Part shown: piece by piece, positions 26,030-34,770 of the stretch
Numbering within the stretch: position 1 is the first letter of the stretch
How the letters are laid out: each line of letters opens with the position of its first letter
Assembly (NCBI RefSeq): GCF_001469215.1
Contig: NZ_LOFH01000004.1
Span: forward strand, 186,001 to 250,000
Length of the DNA stretch: 64,000 bases
DNA from: Pseudoalteromonas sp. H105
GTDB lineage: Bacteria; Pseudomonadota; Gammaproteobacteria; Enterobacterales; Alteromonadaceae
Direction of reading: 5' to 3'
The notes under the pieces: model-generated
Told to the model about the DNA's origin: nothing
Seen by the model: only the letters and a program-made list of their open reading frames with translations
Database searches by the model: none
Translations under genes and position numbers: made by a program

Positions 26030-26345
26030 CGCGCCAGCAAGCTTAGCGCCTACGGTGGCTCACTTAACATTGATGTTAAATAATTCGTGGCTAAAGCTAT
26101 CTCCTACACCACTTTTTAACCTCTGTGCAGCGAAACGCCTCTGCACCCTCTGTGGTGAAATTCACTTTTTCGCCCTAAAGGACGACCTACAATTCAAACC
26201 TGTTGGGTTTCGTTGCACTCTACCCAACCTACAAACACGCGCGCCAGCAAGCTTAGCGCCTACGGTGTTTAACTTATCACTGGTATTAAACTCTTATCAG
26301 CGAAACGCCTCTGTGCCCTGTGGTGACATTCACTTTTTCGCCCTA
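26030..26345. repeat. Imperfect direct repeats with internal hairpin
   Basis: An identical 28-base segment, beginning CGCGCCAGCAAGCTTAGCGC, occurs at 26030-26057 and 26240-26267. A second pair, beginning CAGCGAAACGCCTCTG, lies at 26128 and 26298. A hairpin GTTGGGT ... ACCCAAC (26202-26228) lies between, a form common in intergenic repeats of gammaproteobacteria. A 118-residue open frame across it has no protein character. It probably marks a site of repeat accumulation beside the accessory operon. Confidence 0.6.
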
Positions 26346-26354
26346 CAGAGCGAT

Positions 26355-27437
26355 CTACTTTTTAAACTGATAATCTTTTATATAACGATAATCAAATTCG
26401 GTGTCGTCTAACACTTGGCAGTGGTCGTTAAAGTCATCACTGAGCATGCCATGGATATCAATTTTTACTGATTGCTCTTCAATATTTTTGGCAAAGCTGC
26501 TGAGTAACTGCCTGCCTTTTTTAGCATCGAAATAGCAGCCAAATTCGTAAATGCTGTAAAGTCTTGCAAAGCTATCGCCGCCCTCTTCTGCTTGCTTGAT
26601 GAGTGCGGCGCCTTTTTTGCTATCGCGTATTTTGCCTAGTATAAATTGAGCGCGCGGGTTACTTTTTTGCTCTGCTAAATAACGCAGTATTAACTGTGCT
26701 TGGTAACTATCTTGCGGGTATTTACCTAAGTAGCGCCCGTGAACATCAAACTGCCTACCTGAATAGTAAGCAAAAGCATAAGTAAGTGCTTTATGCTCAT
26801 TTATTGCAGCAAGCGCTTCATCACTGGTATCAATGTGTTTATCACGAAATTCGGCTGCATGCTGTGCTTGCTGATTATTTTCATGTTCTATGTACTGAGC
26901 TTCTTGAAAAATCAGCATCGCAATGGCAACAAGGTAGCCAACAACAAAAGTCAGTACCAGCACCAAAGGTAGAACAACAAACCACCTGTTTTTTAACTTT
27001 TTTTGTTGTAGGTAATCGGGGCACGCAAAAAACGCATCAAATGCTTTGTAGTCATGCATTGAGATGTTGATACGTGAAAGGTAGGCCGCGCTCCAAGCGC
27101 CGAGAACATAAACGCCAATCAAAATAACTGACAGCACATTGCCACCAATCACTATTTGCACATCCCAGGCAATTAAAACAATACACGCGTGAGACACACA
27201 ACCGATTACAGCAAATAATCGTTCATAGCCACGGCCATGAAACCGAACAGCTAAACCTATTAACGCGCCGCTGAGCCATAGCATAACAGTCGCTGCTGCT
27301 GGCTTTAACTCATAAACAAACATCCATAACACTAAAATTGGTATACACCAAAAGACAGCGCCGAGTGCGGCTGCCAATGCATTTTGTTTTGTTATTTTTT
27401 CTAGTACATTATTTTGAAAGTTGCCCTGAGCTGACAC
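26355..27437 (-). CDS. Membrane protein of unknown function with helical repeat-like C-terminus
   Basis: A 360-residue protein. Hydrophobic helices lie at about residues 22-62, 68-120 and 150-175, giving four to six passes. The remaining half (185-360) is a helical cytoplasmic region with segments such as QFILGKIRDSKKGAALIKQAEEGG that resemble Sel1/TPR-type helical hairpins. I do not recognise a family with certainty. It starts with a plain ATG, is monocistronic, and lies downstream of the intergenic repeats. No function is proposed. Confidence 0.6.
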   Translation of the reverse strand: MSAQGNFQNNVLEKITKQNALAAALGAVFWCIPILVLWMFVYELKPAAATVMLWLSGALIGLAVRFHGRGYERLFAVIGCVSHACIVLIAWDVQIVIGGNVLSVILIGVYVLGAWSAAYLSRINISMHDYKAFDAFFACPDYLQQKKLKNRWFVVLPLVLVLTFVVGYLVAIAMLIFQEAQYIEHENNQQAQHAAEFRDKHIDTSDEALAAINEHKALTYAFAYYSGRQFDVHGRYLGKYPQDSYQAQLILRYLAEQKSNPRAQFILGKIRDSKKGAALIKQAEEGGDSFARLYSIYEFGCYFDAKKGRQLLSSFAKNIEEQSVKIDIHGMLSDDFNDHCQVLDDTEFDYRYIKDYQFKK

Positions 27438-27645
27438 GGTAAGTCCCTATACGCTTGTAAAAACAGTTAATATATTCTATTTCTCACGTCATTACACCCC
27501 TAGTACAAGACACAGCATAAGGAGTAACCAAGACCTCCACCTATCTCATTTTTTATACAGCTAATCGCACTTTGTTGAATCCTAGTGACAATTTGATGCG
27601 TATCACGCTATTGTAGTATCAGCCGATTTAATTGATGGAGTTAAT

Positions 27646-28782
27646 ATGAAAAAGTCTTTGTGCACTAGTGTGGTTTTGAGCCTGCTGGGGCTGGGTTCTA
27701 TGTTTGTCAGCGCGCAGCCTGAGCAACCGATTCCTGTTGCTAAAAGCGCAGATAAGTATGAACTTGAATTAGTTGCCAAGGGAGTTCAAATTCCATGGGG
27801 TATGGTGTGGCTTAACGAACAAGACTTGTTAGTGACAGACCGCGCCGGTGAGCTTAGATTGATCCGCAATGGTAAACTGGTAGAACAGCCTATTAGTGGT
27901 GTGCCAAAAGTACATGCTGAGCGACAAGGTGGTTTACTGGATATAGAGCTTGACCCAAATTTTAAAGACAATGGCTGGATTTACTTATCTTACTCAGGCT
28001 ATGAAGGCGATGAGGAAGGCTATAACACCTCGATTATGCGTGCTCGATTAAAAGGCATGGCGCTCATAGATCAGCAATTATTGTTCGATGGCGGCCCAAA
28101 CACCAAAACAACCTATCATTATGGTTCGCGTATCGAGTTTGATAAAGACGGGTATCTTTATTTTTCAATCGGCGATCGCGGTAACCGCGATGTACACCCG
28201 CAAAATCTAGCCCATGACGCGGGTAAAATTCACCGTATCAATGCAGATGGTTCTATTCCAACATCAAACCCGTTTTATAATAAAAAAGATGCACGTCAAA
28301 GTATTTATTCATACGGCCACCGTAACCCACAAGGCATGGCGATGCACCCAGAAACAGGTGCTATATGGACTCATGAGCATGGCCCGCGTGGGGGCGATGA
28401 AGTGAATATAATTAAACCGGGTGCAAACTATGGCTGGCCTGAAATAACCTACGGCATTAATTACAACGGCAGCACCATTACCGATGAAACATCACGCGAA
28501 GGCATGCAACAGCCTGATTGGATTTGGGTGCCGTCTATTGCGCCATCGGGTATGCAATTTGTTAGTAGTGATAAATACCCACAATGGCAAGGCAGTATCG
28601 TGATTGGCTCGATGAAGTTTGCTCACTTAGTGCTACTTGAACTCGATGGCAGTGAAATAACAGGCCACAGTAAACTATTTGAAGGGGCTGGCCGAGTAAG
28701 AAGTATTTCAACCCACCCGAATGGTGATTTATACCTAGGCATTGATGGCATGGGTATATTCAAAATTGTACCAAAAAGCTAA
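27646..28782 (+). CDS. PQQ-dependent aldose sugar dehydrogenase (YliI-like)
   Basis: A 378-residue periplasmic enzyme with a signal peptide (1-23, ending near VSAQP). The body is a six-bladed beta-propeller of the soluble glucose/sorbosone dehydrogenase family: VPWG-like QIPWGMVWL, GGLLDIELDPNF, RIEFDKDGYLYFSIGDRG (catalytic His and Ca loop region), SYGHRNPQGMAMHP and HEHGPRGGDEVN. It oxidises aldose sugars with PQQ as cofactor and passes electrons to the respiratory chain. No PQQ synthesis genes are in the window. It is monocistronic and ends at a strong terminator. Confidence 0.9.
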   Translation: MKKSLCTSVVLSLLGLGSMFVSAQPEQPIPVAKSADKYELELVAKGVQIPWGMVWLNEQDLLVTDRAGELRLIRNGKLVEQPISGVPKVHAERQGGLLDIELDPNFKDNGWIYLSYSGYEGDEEGYNTSIMRARLKGMALIDQQLLFDGGPNTKTTYHYGSRIEFDKDGYLYFSIGDRGNRDVHPQNLAHDAGKIHRINADGSIPTSNPFYNKKDARQSIYSYGHRNPQGMAMHPETGAIWTHEHGPRGGDEVNIIKPGANYGWPEITYGINYNGSTITDETSREGMQQPDWIWVPSIAPSGMQFVSSDKYPQWQGSIVIGSMKFAHLVLLELDGSEITGHSKLFEGAGRVRSISTHPNGDLYLGIDGMGIFKIVPKS

Positions 28783-28815
28783 TTTAACCACCCATATCAC
28801 TTTGCTGATATAAAC

Positions 28816-28853
28816 AAAAAAGCCGGGGCTTAGTTTTAAGTCCCGGCTTTTTT
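28816..28853. terminator. Strong bidirectional terminator
   Basis: AAAAAAGCCGGG pairs with CCCGGCTTTTTT around a 14-base loop that can itself pair in part. It lies between the convergent sugar dehydrogenase and methyltransferase genes. Confidence 0.9.
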
Positions 28854-28867
28854 AATTACTTTATGTA

Positions 28868-29686
28868 TTAACGCTTTTTAAATAGCAGCGTCATGCGGTT
28901 TGATTCACCCACTTTTTTAAATTTTTCTTTATCTCTGTCTGATTCAACATTTAATGACGGTGGTAGTGCCCATACGCCACGCTCAACGCCATCTACAATA
29001 ATGCGGTCTAAGCTATTATTGTGAAAGTACGCTTCGGCGTCTAAATCAAACCCAGCCGCTTTTGCAACAGCAACCACGTGTGATTTAGGTAAATACCCTT
29101 TTTTAGCCGTTGCAACAGCGTCAACCCCTTCTGGCGCCTGATGTTGCACCACACCCAAGGTACCGCCTTTTTTAAGCATTTGATTGAACTGGCTAAATGA
29201 AGCTGCTAAATCATTACCGTTTTGCAGGCCGTGCAGCCCTCTGAACGTTAACACAACGTCTGCATTCATCGCTTTGGCATCAACCGCTGCTTTAGGGTCA
29301 AAATCTGCCATCGTCACGTTGCCATACACGCCTTTATTATCAGCGAGCTTTTCTTCAAACTTCACGCGTGAACGCTTGCGGTATTCTGAAGGTGTACTCA
29401 TAGGGTAATGCGCAGCGACTAACTCGCCTTTTTCTTTTAGCATTGGCGCTAAAATTTCCGTGTACCACCCACCACCAGGCATGATTTCGATGACTTTGTC
29501 TGATGATTTAACACCAAAAAATGCGAGTGTTTGATATGGTTTGCGAAATTCATCACGCTGCTGGTTTGCGTCACTGCGGTGTTTATTATCGACATGGTGT
29601 TTGCCATGACCATCAGCAAGTGCACTTAATGGCATTGCTGCGCTTACAAGTAAAGCCAGAGGCAACATTAGTTTTGTTTTTTTCAT
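28868..29686 (-). CDS. Exported class I SAM-dependent methyltransferase-like protein (COG4798 type)
   Basis: A 272-residue protein with a clear signal peptide (1-24, ALA-DG) followed by a His-rich stretch (GHGKHHVDNKHRSD). The body carries a Rossmann methyltransferase motif I (VIEIMPGGGWYTEIL) and a later DVVLTFRGLHGL segment. Predicted methyltransferases with signal peptides are known from proteobacterial genomes, but SAM is not expected in the periplasm, so the true activity is uncertain. It is monocistronic, bounded by terminators on both sides. Confidence 0.8.
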   Translation of the reverse strand: MKKTKLMLPLALLVSAAMPLSALADGHGKHHVDNKHRSDANQQRDEFRKPYQTLAFFGVKSSDKVIEIMPGGGWYTEILAPMLKEKGELVAAHYPMSTPSEYRKRSRVKFEEKLADNKGVYGNVTMADFDPKAAVDAKAMNADVVLTFRGLHGLQNGNDLAASFSQFNQMLKKGGTLGVVQHQAPEGVDAVATAKKGYLPKSHVVAVAKAAGFDLDAEAYFHNNSLDRIIVDGVERGVWALPPSLNVESDRDKEKFKKVGESNRMTLLFKKR

Positions 29687-29839
29687 TCTTATTTCCTTGA
29701 GCTAGTTAGATTTAATACGGTTATACACTCACAATCCGATTAAGGCTCACTGTTTGCGATAAAAAATTATTGATTTATTAACAAGGAGCAAGCCATCAAT
29801 AAACGGCTATTTAACCACTTAGCTGGTCGAACACTACAA

Positions 29840-29865
29840 AAAAGCCTGCATCAATGCAGGCTTTT
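29840..29865 (-). terminator. Rho-independent terminator after the NhaC-type gene
   Basis: AAAAGCCTGCA pairs with TGCAGGCTTTT around TCAA. It lies 23 bases past the stop of the antiporter gene. Confidence 0.85.
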
Positions 29866-29887
29866 ATCGGTTAATACAGCGCTCTCA

Positions 29888-31264
29888 TTACAGCATAATA
29901 ATGCTCGTCACCAAGTAAGCAACAAAGGTCAAGCCACCTGCAAACAAAGCGTATGGCATTTGTGTTTTAACGTGCGTCAGTAAATCGCACCCTGATGCCA
30001 GCGCTGATACTGCACTAGTGTCTGATATCGGCGAGCAGTGATCACCAAAGATGCCGCCACCTAAAATAGCCCCTACCACTAGCGATGGTGGTAAACCAAG
30101 CGCTTGAATAAGCGGTACACCGATAGGAATCAAAATCGCAAACGTGCCCCATGATGTGCCTGTGGTAAACGACATCACAGCTCCGGTTAAAAACAGCACC
30201 GGTACAATTAAGTAGATCGGCAAGTAATCACCAACCAGTGATGCCACAAACACACCTGTACCAAGTTCTTTTAAGCTTGCACCTAGTGTTAACGACAACA
30301 AAACAATACTCACCAATGGCAGCAGTTCACCCATGCCTTTAAAGCCGGTATCGACTAATTGATGGTGGGTAAATTGGCGTGAGCTAATCATTAAGCAATA
30401 AGCCACAACAATCGCCAGTACTGTGGCATACAAAACCGATTTAGAGCCGCTGCCCTCTGCCAGTACCCCATTACCCGTGTACAACATAAAGCCTACCATG
30501 CTAACAATCAGCGTTAGCAAAGGCACCAACATAAAGCGCGCTTTTGAGCCTTTAACTTCTTCTTTAAGTTCGTTTTTTTGTAACTCTAGTTTTTGCTCAG
30601 CCTGTTTCATTGGGCCGTGAACTTTGTCAAACGCAATGGTATAAAATACGATAACCAAGGTAATGATGGCATAAAAGTTAAACCCAACACTGCCCCACAG
30701 CACAGACACGGCTGACTCACCCAGTTCGTAGTTGCCTAATAAGCCAAGCACAAATGCGCCCCAACCATTAAGCAATATCAAAATACACACAGGCGCACTA
30801 GTACTATCAATTATATAAGCCAAACGCGCGCGGCTCATTTTAAATTTATCAAACAACCCGCGTGACACAATACCCGAGGTAAGCACGCTTAAGTTTGATT
30901 CGATAAACACCGCCACACCGGTAAACATGGTTAAAAAGCCCACTTGGCGTTTGTTTTTAGCGATGCCTTTATTCATCAACATGTTTACTGTGGCAGCAAC
31001 ACCACCTGATTCGCGAATATAGGCAAGTAACGCCCCGATTAAAATACTGAATATGAGTATACGGGTGTTACCCGGCGAGCTTGCCACCGAAATAATACGC
31101 TCAATGGTATTTAAAAATGTCGTAAATACGCTATTCCCATCGCCTTGCAAAGCGAGTAAGAACTCTGAAGATGCCACTGCAACAAGCAATGCCATAATCA
31201 CTTCTTTTCGCCAAAACACGATAGCAATCGCGATCAGCGGCGGTAAAATAGAATACCAATGCAT
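29888..31264 (-). CDS. NhaC-family Na+/H+ antiporter or related transporter
   Basis: A 458-residue inner-membrane protein with about eleven helices. The family marks are clear: ESNLSVLTSGIVSRGLFDKF, SFTTGTSWGTFAILIPIGVP and GGGIFGDHCSPISDTSAVSA, the last being the conserved ion-binding region. NhaC-superfamily members exchange Na+ for H+ or carry organic solutes; some relatives carry lysine and are governed by an L-box riboswitch, but I see no such element upstream here. It is monocistronic. In a marine cell sodium-coupled exchange is the simplest reading. Confidence 0.88.
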   Translation of the reverse strand: MHWYSILPPLIAIAIVFWRKEVIMALLVAVASSEFLLALQGDGNSVFTTFLNTIERIISVASSPGNTRILIFSILIGALLAYIRESGGVAATVNMLMNKGIAKNKRQVGFLTMFTGVAVFIESNLSVLTSGIVSRGLFDKFKMSRARLAYIIDSTSAPVCILILLNGWGAFVLGLLGNYELGESAVSVLWGSVGFNFYAIITLVIVFYTIAFDKVHGPMKQAEQKLELQKNELKEEVKGSKARFMLVPLLTLIVSMVGFMLYTGNGVLAEGSGSKSVLYATVLAIVVAYCLMISSRQFTHHQLVDTGFKGMGELLPLVSIVLLSLTLGASLKELGTGVFVASLVGDYLPIYLIVPVLFLTGAVMSFTTGTSWGTFAILIPIGVPLIQALGLPPSLVVGAILGGGIFGDHCSPISDTSAVSALASGCDLLTHVKTQMPYALFAGGLTFVAYLVTSIIML

Positions 31265-31349
31265 AAAACGTTAACCTTAATAATTAGTGAGTCATGCCCA
31301 CTCTTATAGTTATGTGCCTTCAATTATATGATGAAGGGTAGAACAAACC

Positions 31350-31380
31350 TAGGACCTGTTTATCTCTGAGGTTAAATTTT
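31350..31380. repeat. Diverged end of the GTTGACC-type MITE
   Basis: TAGGACCTGTTTATCT followed by CTGAGGTTAAATTTT parallels the left end and adjoining bases of the element at 4608 (TAGGATCTGTTGACCT, GCGGATTAAAATTC). Only one end is present. It lies in the 393-base gap upstream of the antiporter gene. Confidence 0.45.
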
Positions 31381-31387
31381 CAGTTAC

Positions 31388-31480
31388 ATGTTTGGTTTTT
31401 AAACAAGACAGAGTGTATGTAGTGTGGTTGTGCCACATAAATAGACGATAACGCAGCATCAATGCCACACATGCACTGCC
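31388..31480. repeat. Palindromic intergenic element, copy A
   Basis: This 93-base stretch matches 55110-55200 over most of its length, including GCGATAAC-type and GCAGCATCAATGCCA segments. Its ends are inverted: ATGTTTGGTTT at the left and the reverse of AATGCCACACAT at the right. There is no coding capacity. The rest of the gap to 31657 shows nothing I recognise. Confidence 0.6.
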
Positions 31481-31657
31481 AGAAGGGTTATTCAGGCTAC
31501 GGGCGATTAGCTCTTTGTCGCTCAATTTTTAGTAACCCATCAAGTTATCAACCTCTCGTCGCGTTTAAACGCCTCATAATTGAACAAACTTCAATCTTGA
31601 AAGGGTAACAGACTCAAGTAGCTTAATCGGTTGTGTAATAAACTCAACTTAATTCGA

Positions 31658-34102
31658 CTAATGATTTAATATCGCTTCATAGATAAGCGAGATCACGGAG
31701 CCATATTTACCGGTTTCAAACTTTTTCCCGGCAAATTCATAGTGGATATCACCGCCTTCAACAGGCGTATGACGGGCATTGGTGAGTAAAATAATGGCTA
31801 AATCATAAGTCGGATCTATCACCGTAACCGTACCTGTCCACCCTGTGTGCCCATAAGCTTGCGGGCTTGCATAAGGGCCAAAGTGCCATTTACGCGCTTG
31901 ATGACCTGCGCGGCGCCATCCTAGGCCATAGGTTTGGTTGGTCGGCTGAGGGGCAATAAACTGCTCAAGCACTTGGGCGGTAAATAGCTGCTTATTAGCG
32001 TAACCGCCACCATTTAGTAACACTTGTGCAAGCACGCTCAAATCACTCGCTGTGCTAAACAAACCTGCATGCCCTGCTACACCATCAAAGGAGTAATAGG
32101 CTTTTTCATCATGCACTTGGCCTTGAAGAACATCCGTGCGTATATTGTTAAACTCAATACGGCCACCACGGGTATTGCCTTGTAGTTCAGTGGCAGCAAT
32201 TTGCTGTTTAACAAACCCTTTTTGCAACGGATTATACACGGTATGCGTTAAACCCAAGGGTCGATAAATATGACTTTCAACGTAGCTATCTAATGATTGC
32301 CCCGATAAACGCTCAACCAGTATACCTAACAACATGTAATCAATATCTGAGTATATATGAGCCACGTTGCGACCAGCTATAAACGGCACACCCGTTAGCA
32401 ATAAATTTTTAGTGCGCACACTATTTTGTGAAAAAAACCGCTCACCTAACTTATTATCTTTACGGTGAAAATCGACCACAGCAGGAAAGCCTGCTCGATG
32501 AGTCAACAAGTCCTTAACGGTCCGCTGCTCTCGCCCATTACCTCTAAATTCTGGTAAGTAATTAGTAAGCGGTTTTTCAACATCTAACTTGCCTTCACTT
32601 GCCAGTCGCATAAGTGCAAAATTAGTGGCAAACATTTTTGAGTTAGAGGCAATATCAAATAGCGTATCGGCTTGCATTTTTTGTGGCTTAGCTAATAAAG
32701 TGCCATCACTGTGGTACTTTTTAGCATCACCATACTGGCTCAACTTGATTATTTGACCATGTTTTACCACTGCTAATACAGCACCTGGAAAGCCATTGTT
32801 TATCTCGTCATTTATTAGTTCATCAACAGCATCAAAGTTAATGTGTGTGCTTTGCCTATTGCTCAAAGTTGGATAAGGGAAACGCAACGTTAAACCCGCG
32901 CCCTCTGGCATTACGTTTTCAACTTTAAAGGTATTCACTCCATTGCGCGTGCGTTTAGCTAAACTGTATTGGTAAAGCTGCTGATGAGTAAGCGGGTCCG
33001 CAATATTGATTTTTTCACCGTTGATATAAATATCAGCGCTGATTGCGTCATCATTTTCAATGATTAATTCACCGTGCCCGCGATACGCTCTAAATGTCCC
33101 TCGGTCATTCACTAATGCTCGACTGCTTGGGTTTACAGCGGGAACTCTGGCAATAACCTGCGCATTCACTAGAGGCTTAATTGGCTTAGTGCTGCGCTTT
33201 TGCGCTTGGTGATATTGCTGCATTAACTGCGCTACTTTTTCAGGAAAGTACTTCTCAAGCAAAGCAAACAACACTGATGCAGTGCGCGCATCTGCATCGC
33301 CACTGACATGCCAAGGTAAAAAATGCATTTGAAACGCGTTTAAGGTATCGAGCGTTTGAGGGGTTAATTGGTTACTTGGCTGCACATTATAGCCATAATC
33401 TCGTAACGCTTTTTGCATTAATACAATTGAAGGCTTTACCACACTAAAGTGCTGCCAATATTTTTCAACAGTCTCGTTGTCATACCAAGCGCCAATACCC
33501 GCTTGGTATAGTTGATACCATGGAAAGCGAGGGCCTGGGTCATTTTCGCGACTCGGCGCAATATCAGCATGGCCAACAACCTGTGTAGGCCCTATATCAG
33601 GGTTGCGTTCTAAAATTGCCTTACTAAGTTCAATTAATAAGGCAATTTGCTCTGCATCATAATCAGGATAAATACATAGCTTGGAGGCACTGTTATGCTG
33701 CTGAAGGGCTGTATTTAACTCTGGGGCATGACATGTTGGCGTGTTCACAATTTCAATACCAATGGCATGATCGTTGAGTTCATTTCGCCCTTGCCAAAAA
33801 CTCGGGCCAGCATGCAAGGCTCTATATTGTTCATCAACCAGCTGAATTATTTTGAGCGTGTTATTAGGGTAGCTAGGATCGTCTTGGGCCGGTAGTAAAT
33901 AATGTGCACTTGCTTCGCCTTTTTGCGTTAACCGAGTCAAGGATGTATTGAAATCGGCTCCGGTGTAATGCATCACCAAAAATTTAACACGGTGGCTATA
34001 ATTTTCAGATTGCGAGTACTCATAGAGTGAAGAAGCGCAGCTCATCAAAAAAAGTGCGATGATAAATAAACTAACTTTCTTAAACCAAGAGACAAACGTC
34101 AT
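31658..34102 (-). CDS. Lipoprotein fusing an AmiD-type amidase, a peptidoglycan-binding domain and a beta-lactamase-fold (AmiE-like) domain
   Basis: The preferred ATG at 34102 (GAG eight bases upstream; a GTG at 34135 is weaker) gives 814 residues. A lipobox LMSCAS places the lipid Cys at residue 22. Next comes an Amidase_2 domain with zinc-ligand patterns VMHYTGA and GHADIAPSRENDPGP, then a helical PG_binding_1-like segment (about 220-285). The C-terminal 400 residues form a serine beta-lactamase-fold domain with SNSK (S486, K489), YSDID and HTG. In Bacillus the MurNAc operon contains AmiE, a beta-lactamase-fold N-acetylmuramyl-L-alanine amidase, so two amidase types may be joined here. It is divergent from the MurR-like gene. 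Acting in the periplasm, it would release MurNAc from muropeptides. Confidence 0.85.
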   Translation of the reverse strand: MTFVSWFKKVSLFIIALFLMSCASSLYEYSQSENYSHRVKFLVMHYTGADFNTSLTRLTQKGEASAHYLLPAQDDPSYPNNTLKIIQLVDEQYRALHAGPSFWQGRNELNDHAIGIEIVNTPTCHAPELNTALQQHNSASKLCIYPDYDAEQIALLIELSKAILERNPDIGPTQVVGHADIAPSRENDPGPRFPWYQLYQAGIGAWYDNETVEKYWQHFSVVKPSIVLMQKALRDYGYNVQPSNQLTPQTLDTLNAFQMHFLPWHVSGDADARTASVLFALLEKYFPEKVAQLMQQYHQAQKRSTKPIKPLVNAQVIARVPAVNPSSRALVNDRGTFRAYRGHGELIIENDDAISADIYINGEKINIADPLTHQQLYQYSLAKRTRNGVNTFKVENVMPEGAGLTLRFPYPTLSNRQSTHINFDAVDELINDEINNGFPGAVLAVVKHGQIIKLSQYGDAKKYHSDGTLLAKPQKMQADTLFDIASNSKMFATNFALMRLASEGKLDVEKPLTNYLPEFRGNGREQRTVKDLLTHRAGFPAVVDFHRKDNKLGERFFSQNSVRTKNLLLTGVPFIAGRNVAHIYSDIDYMLLGILVERLSGQSLDSYVESHIYRPLGLTHTVYNPLQKGFVKQQIAATELQGNTRGGRIEFNNIRTDVLQGQVHDEKAYYSFDGVAGHAGLFSTASDLSVLAQVLLNGGGYANKQLFTAQVLEQFIAPQPTNQTYGLGWRRAGHQARKWHFGPYASPQAYGHTGWTGTVTVIDPTYDLAIILLTNARHTPVEGGDIHYEFAGKKFETGKYGSVISLIYEAILNH

Positions 34103-34135
34103 AGCTTTCTCATTATAAAAACAACGAATTACCAC

Positions 34136-34345
34136 CCAATTTATGTGGCGACTTTATATATACAGCCCGTTAAGCATAACGCCAATTTAGGTGGTTTTCT
34201 ATTTTTATAACCGAGAGCTAATTCAGCGTTAAACGCAATAATGAAGAGAAGCTGAAGCAATTCAAAGCGACTAACAAAGCGAGTCGCCCCCAACTTACAA
34301 AAATACTTTATTTATTAACACACTCAAATTAGTAAATAAGATAAG
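34136..34345. other. Left part of a 630-base divergent intergenic region
   Basis: This is AT-rich DNA between the amidase fusion and the regulator gene. The promoter of the amidase gene should lie here. No coding frame or operator-like palindrome was recognised; the right part holds the element at 34346-34541. Confidence 0.5.
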
Positions 34346-34541
34346 TAACCTGAACTATGGATAATAAATATATCTCCAGCGGCTACTTTAAGCGCTAACT
34401 GCGTTGAATTTACTTGCAATAGATCAGCTATTGACGCATAAATTCGCCTTGTTACCCCTGACAGTCTCCGGCTGGAGACTTATAAAAAATTATTATTTAA
34501 TATCAATATATTAGTACATCGCTTAACCAGAGTTCAAGTTA
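34346..34541. repeat. MITE-like element of 196 bp with terminal and inner inverted repeats
   Basis: The left end TAACCTGAACTATGGATAA (34346-34364) matches the reverse complement of the right end TTAACCAGAGTTCAAGTTA (34523-34541) at 16 of 19 positions. Inner arms also pair: CTCCAGC (34374-34380) and GCTGGAG near 34475. No coding capacity. The sequence TAACCTGAACTATGG recurs at 52621-52635, next to an end of the other MITE family. Confidence 0.65.
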
Positions 34542-34770
34542 AACAGTCAATTTGAACAACCTCATAATAACTATAAAGTAACACTGCAAAGATTGAGAGT
34601 ATTGAACATATTTATGAATAAAAATGAATTTTTTTAGACGTTACAACCACAGCTATAAGAATAATATATTCAACCTAATGAAATTCTATTTACAGACAGC
34701 AACAAATGAACCCAAAACAAGTACAAACTTATTCTATTTAATGCTATAAAGACGGCAAATACCTTAATAA

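Noticed and set aside
26055-26411. A 118-codon open frame in the intergenic repeats
   Set aside because: It spans direct repeats, and the repeated peptide segments follow from the DNA repeats rather than from selection.
31265-31657. Lysine (L-box) riboswitch upstream of the NhaC-type gene
   Set aside because: Some NhaC-family lysine carriers have one, but I could not find its conserved stems or loop motifs here.
31658-34102. Stand-alone beta-lactamase gene
   Set aside because: The SxxK domain is fused to an amidase in a MurNAc locus; wall processing is more likely than drug resistance.
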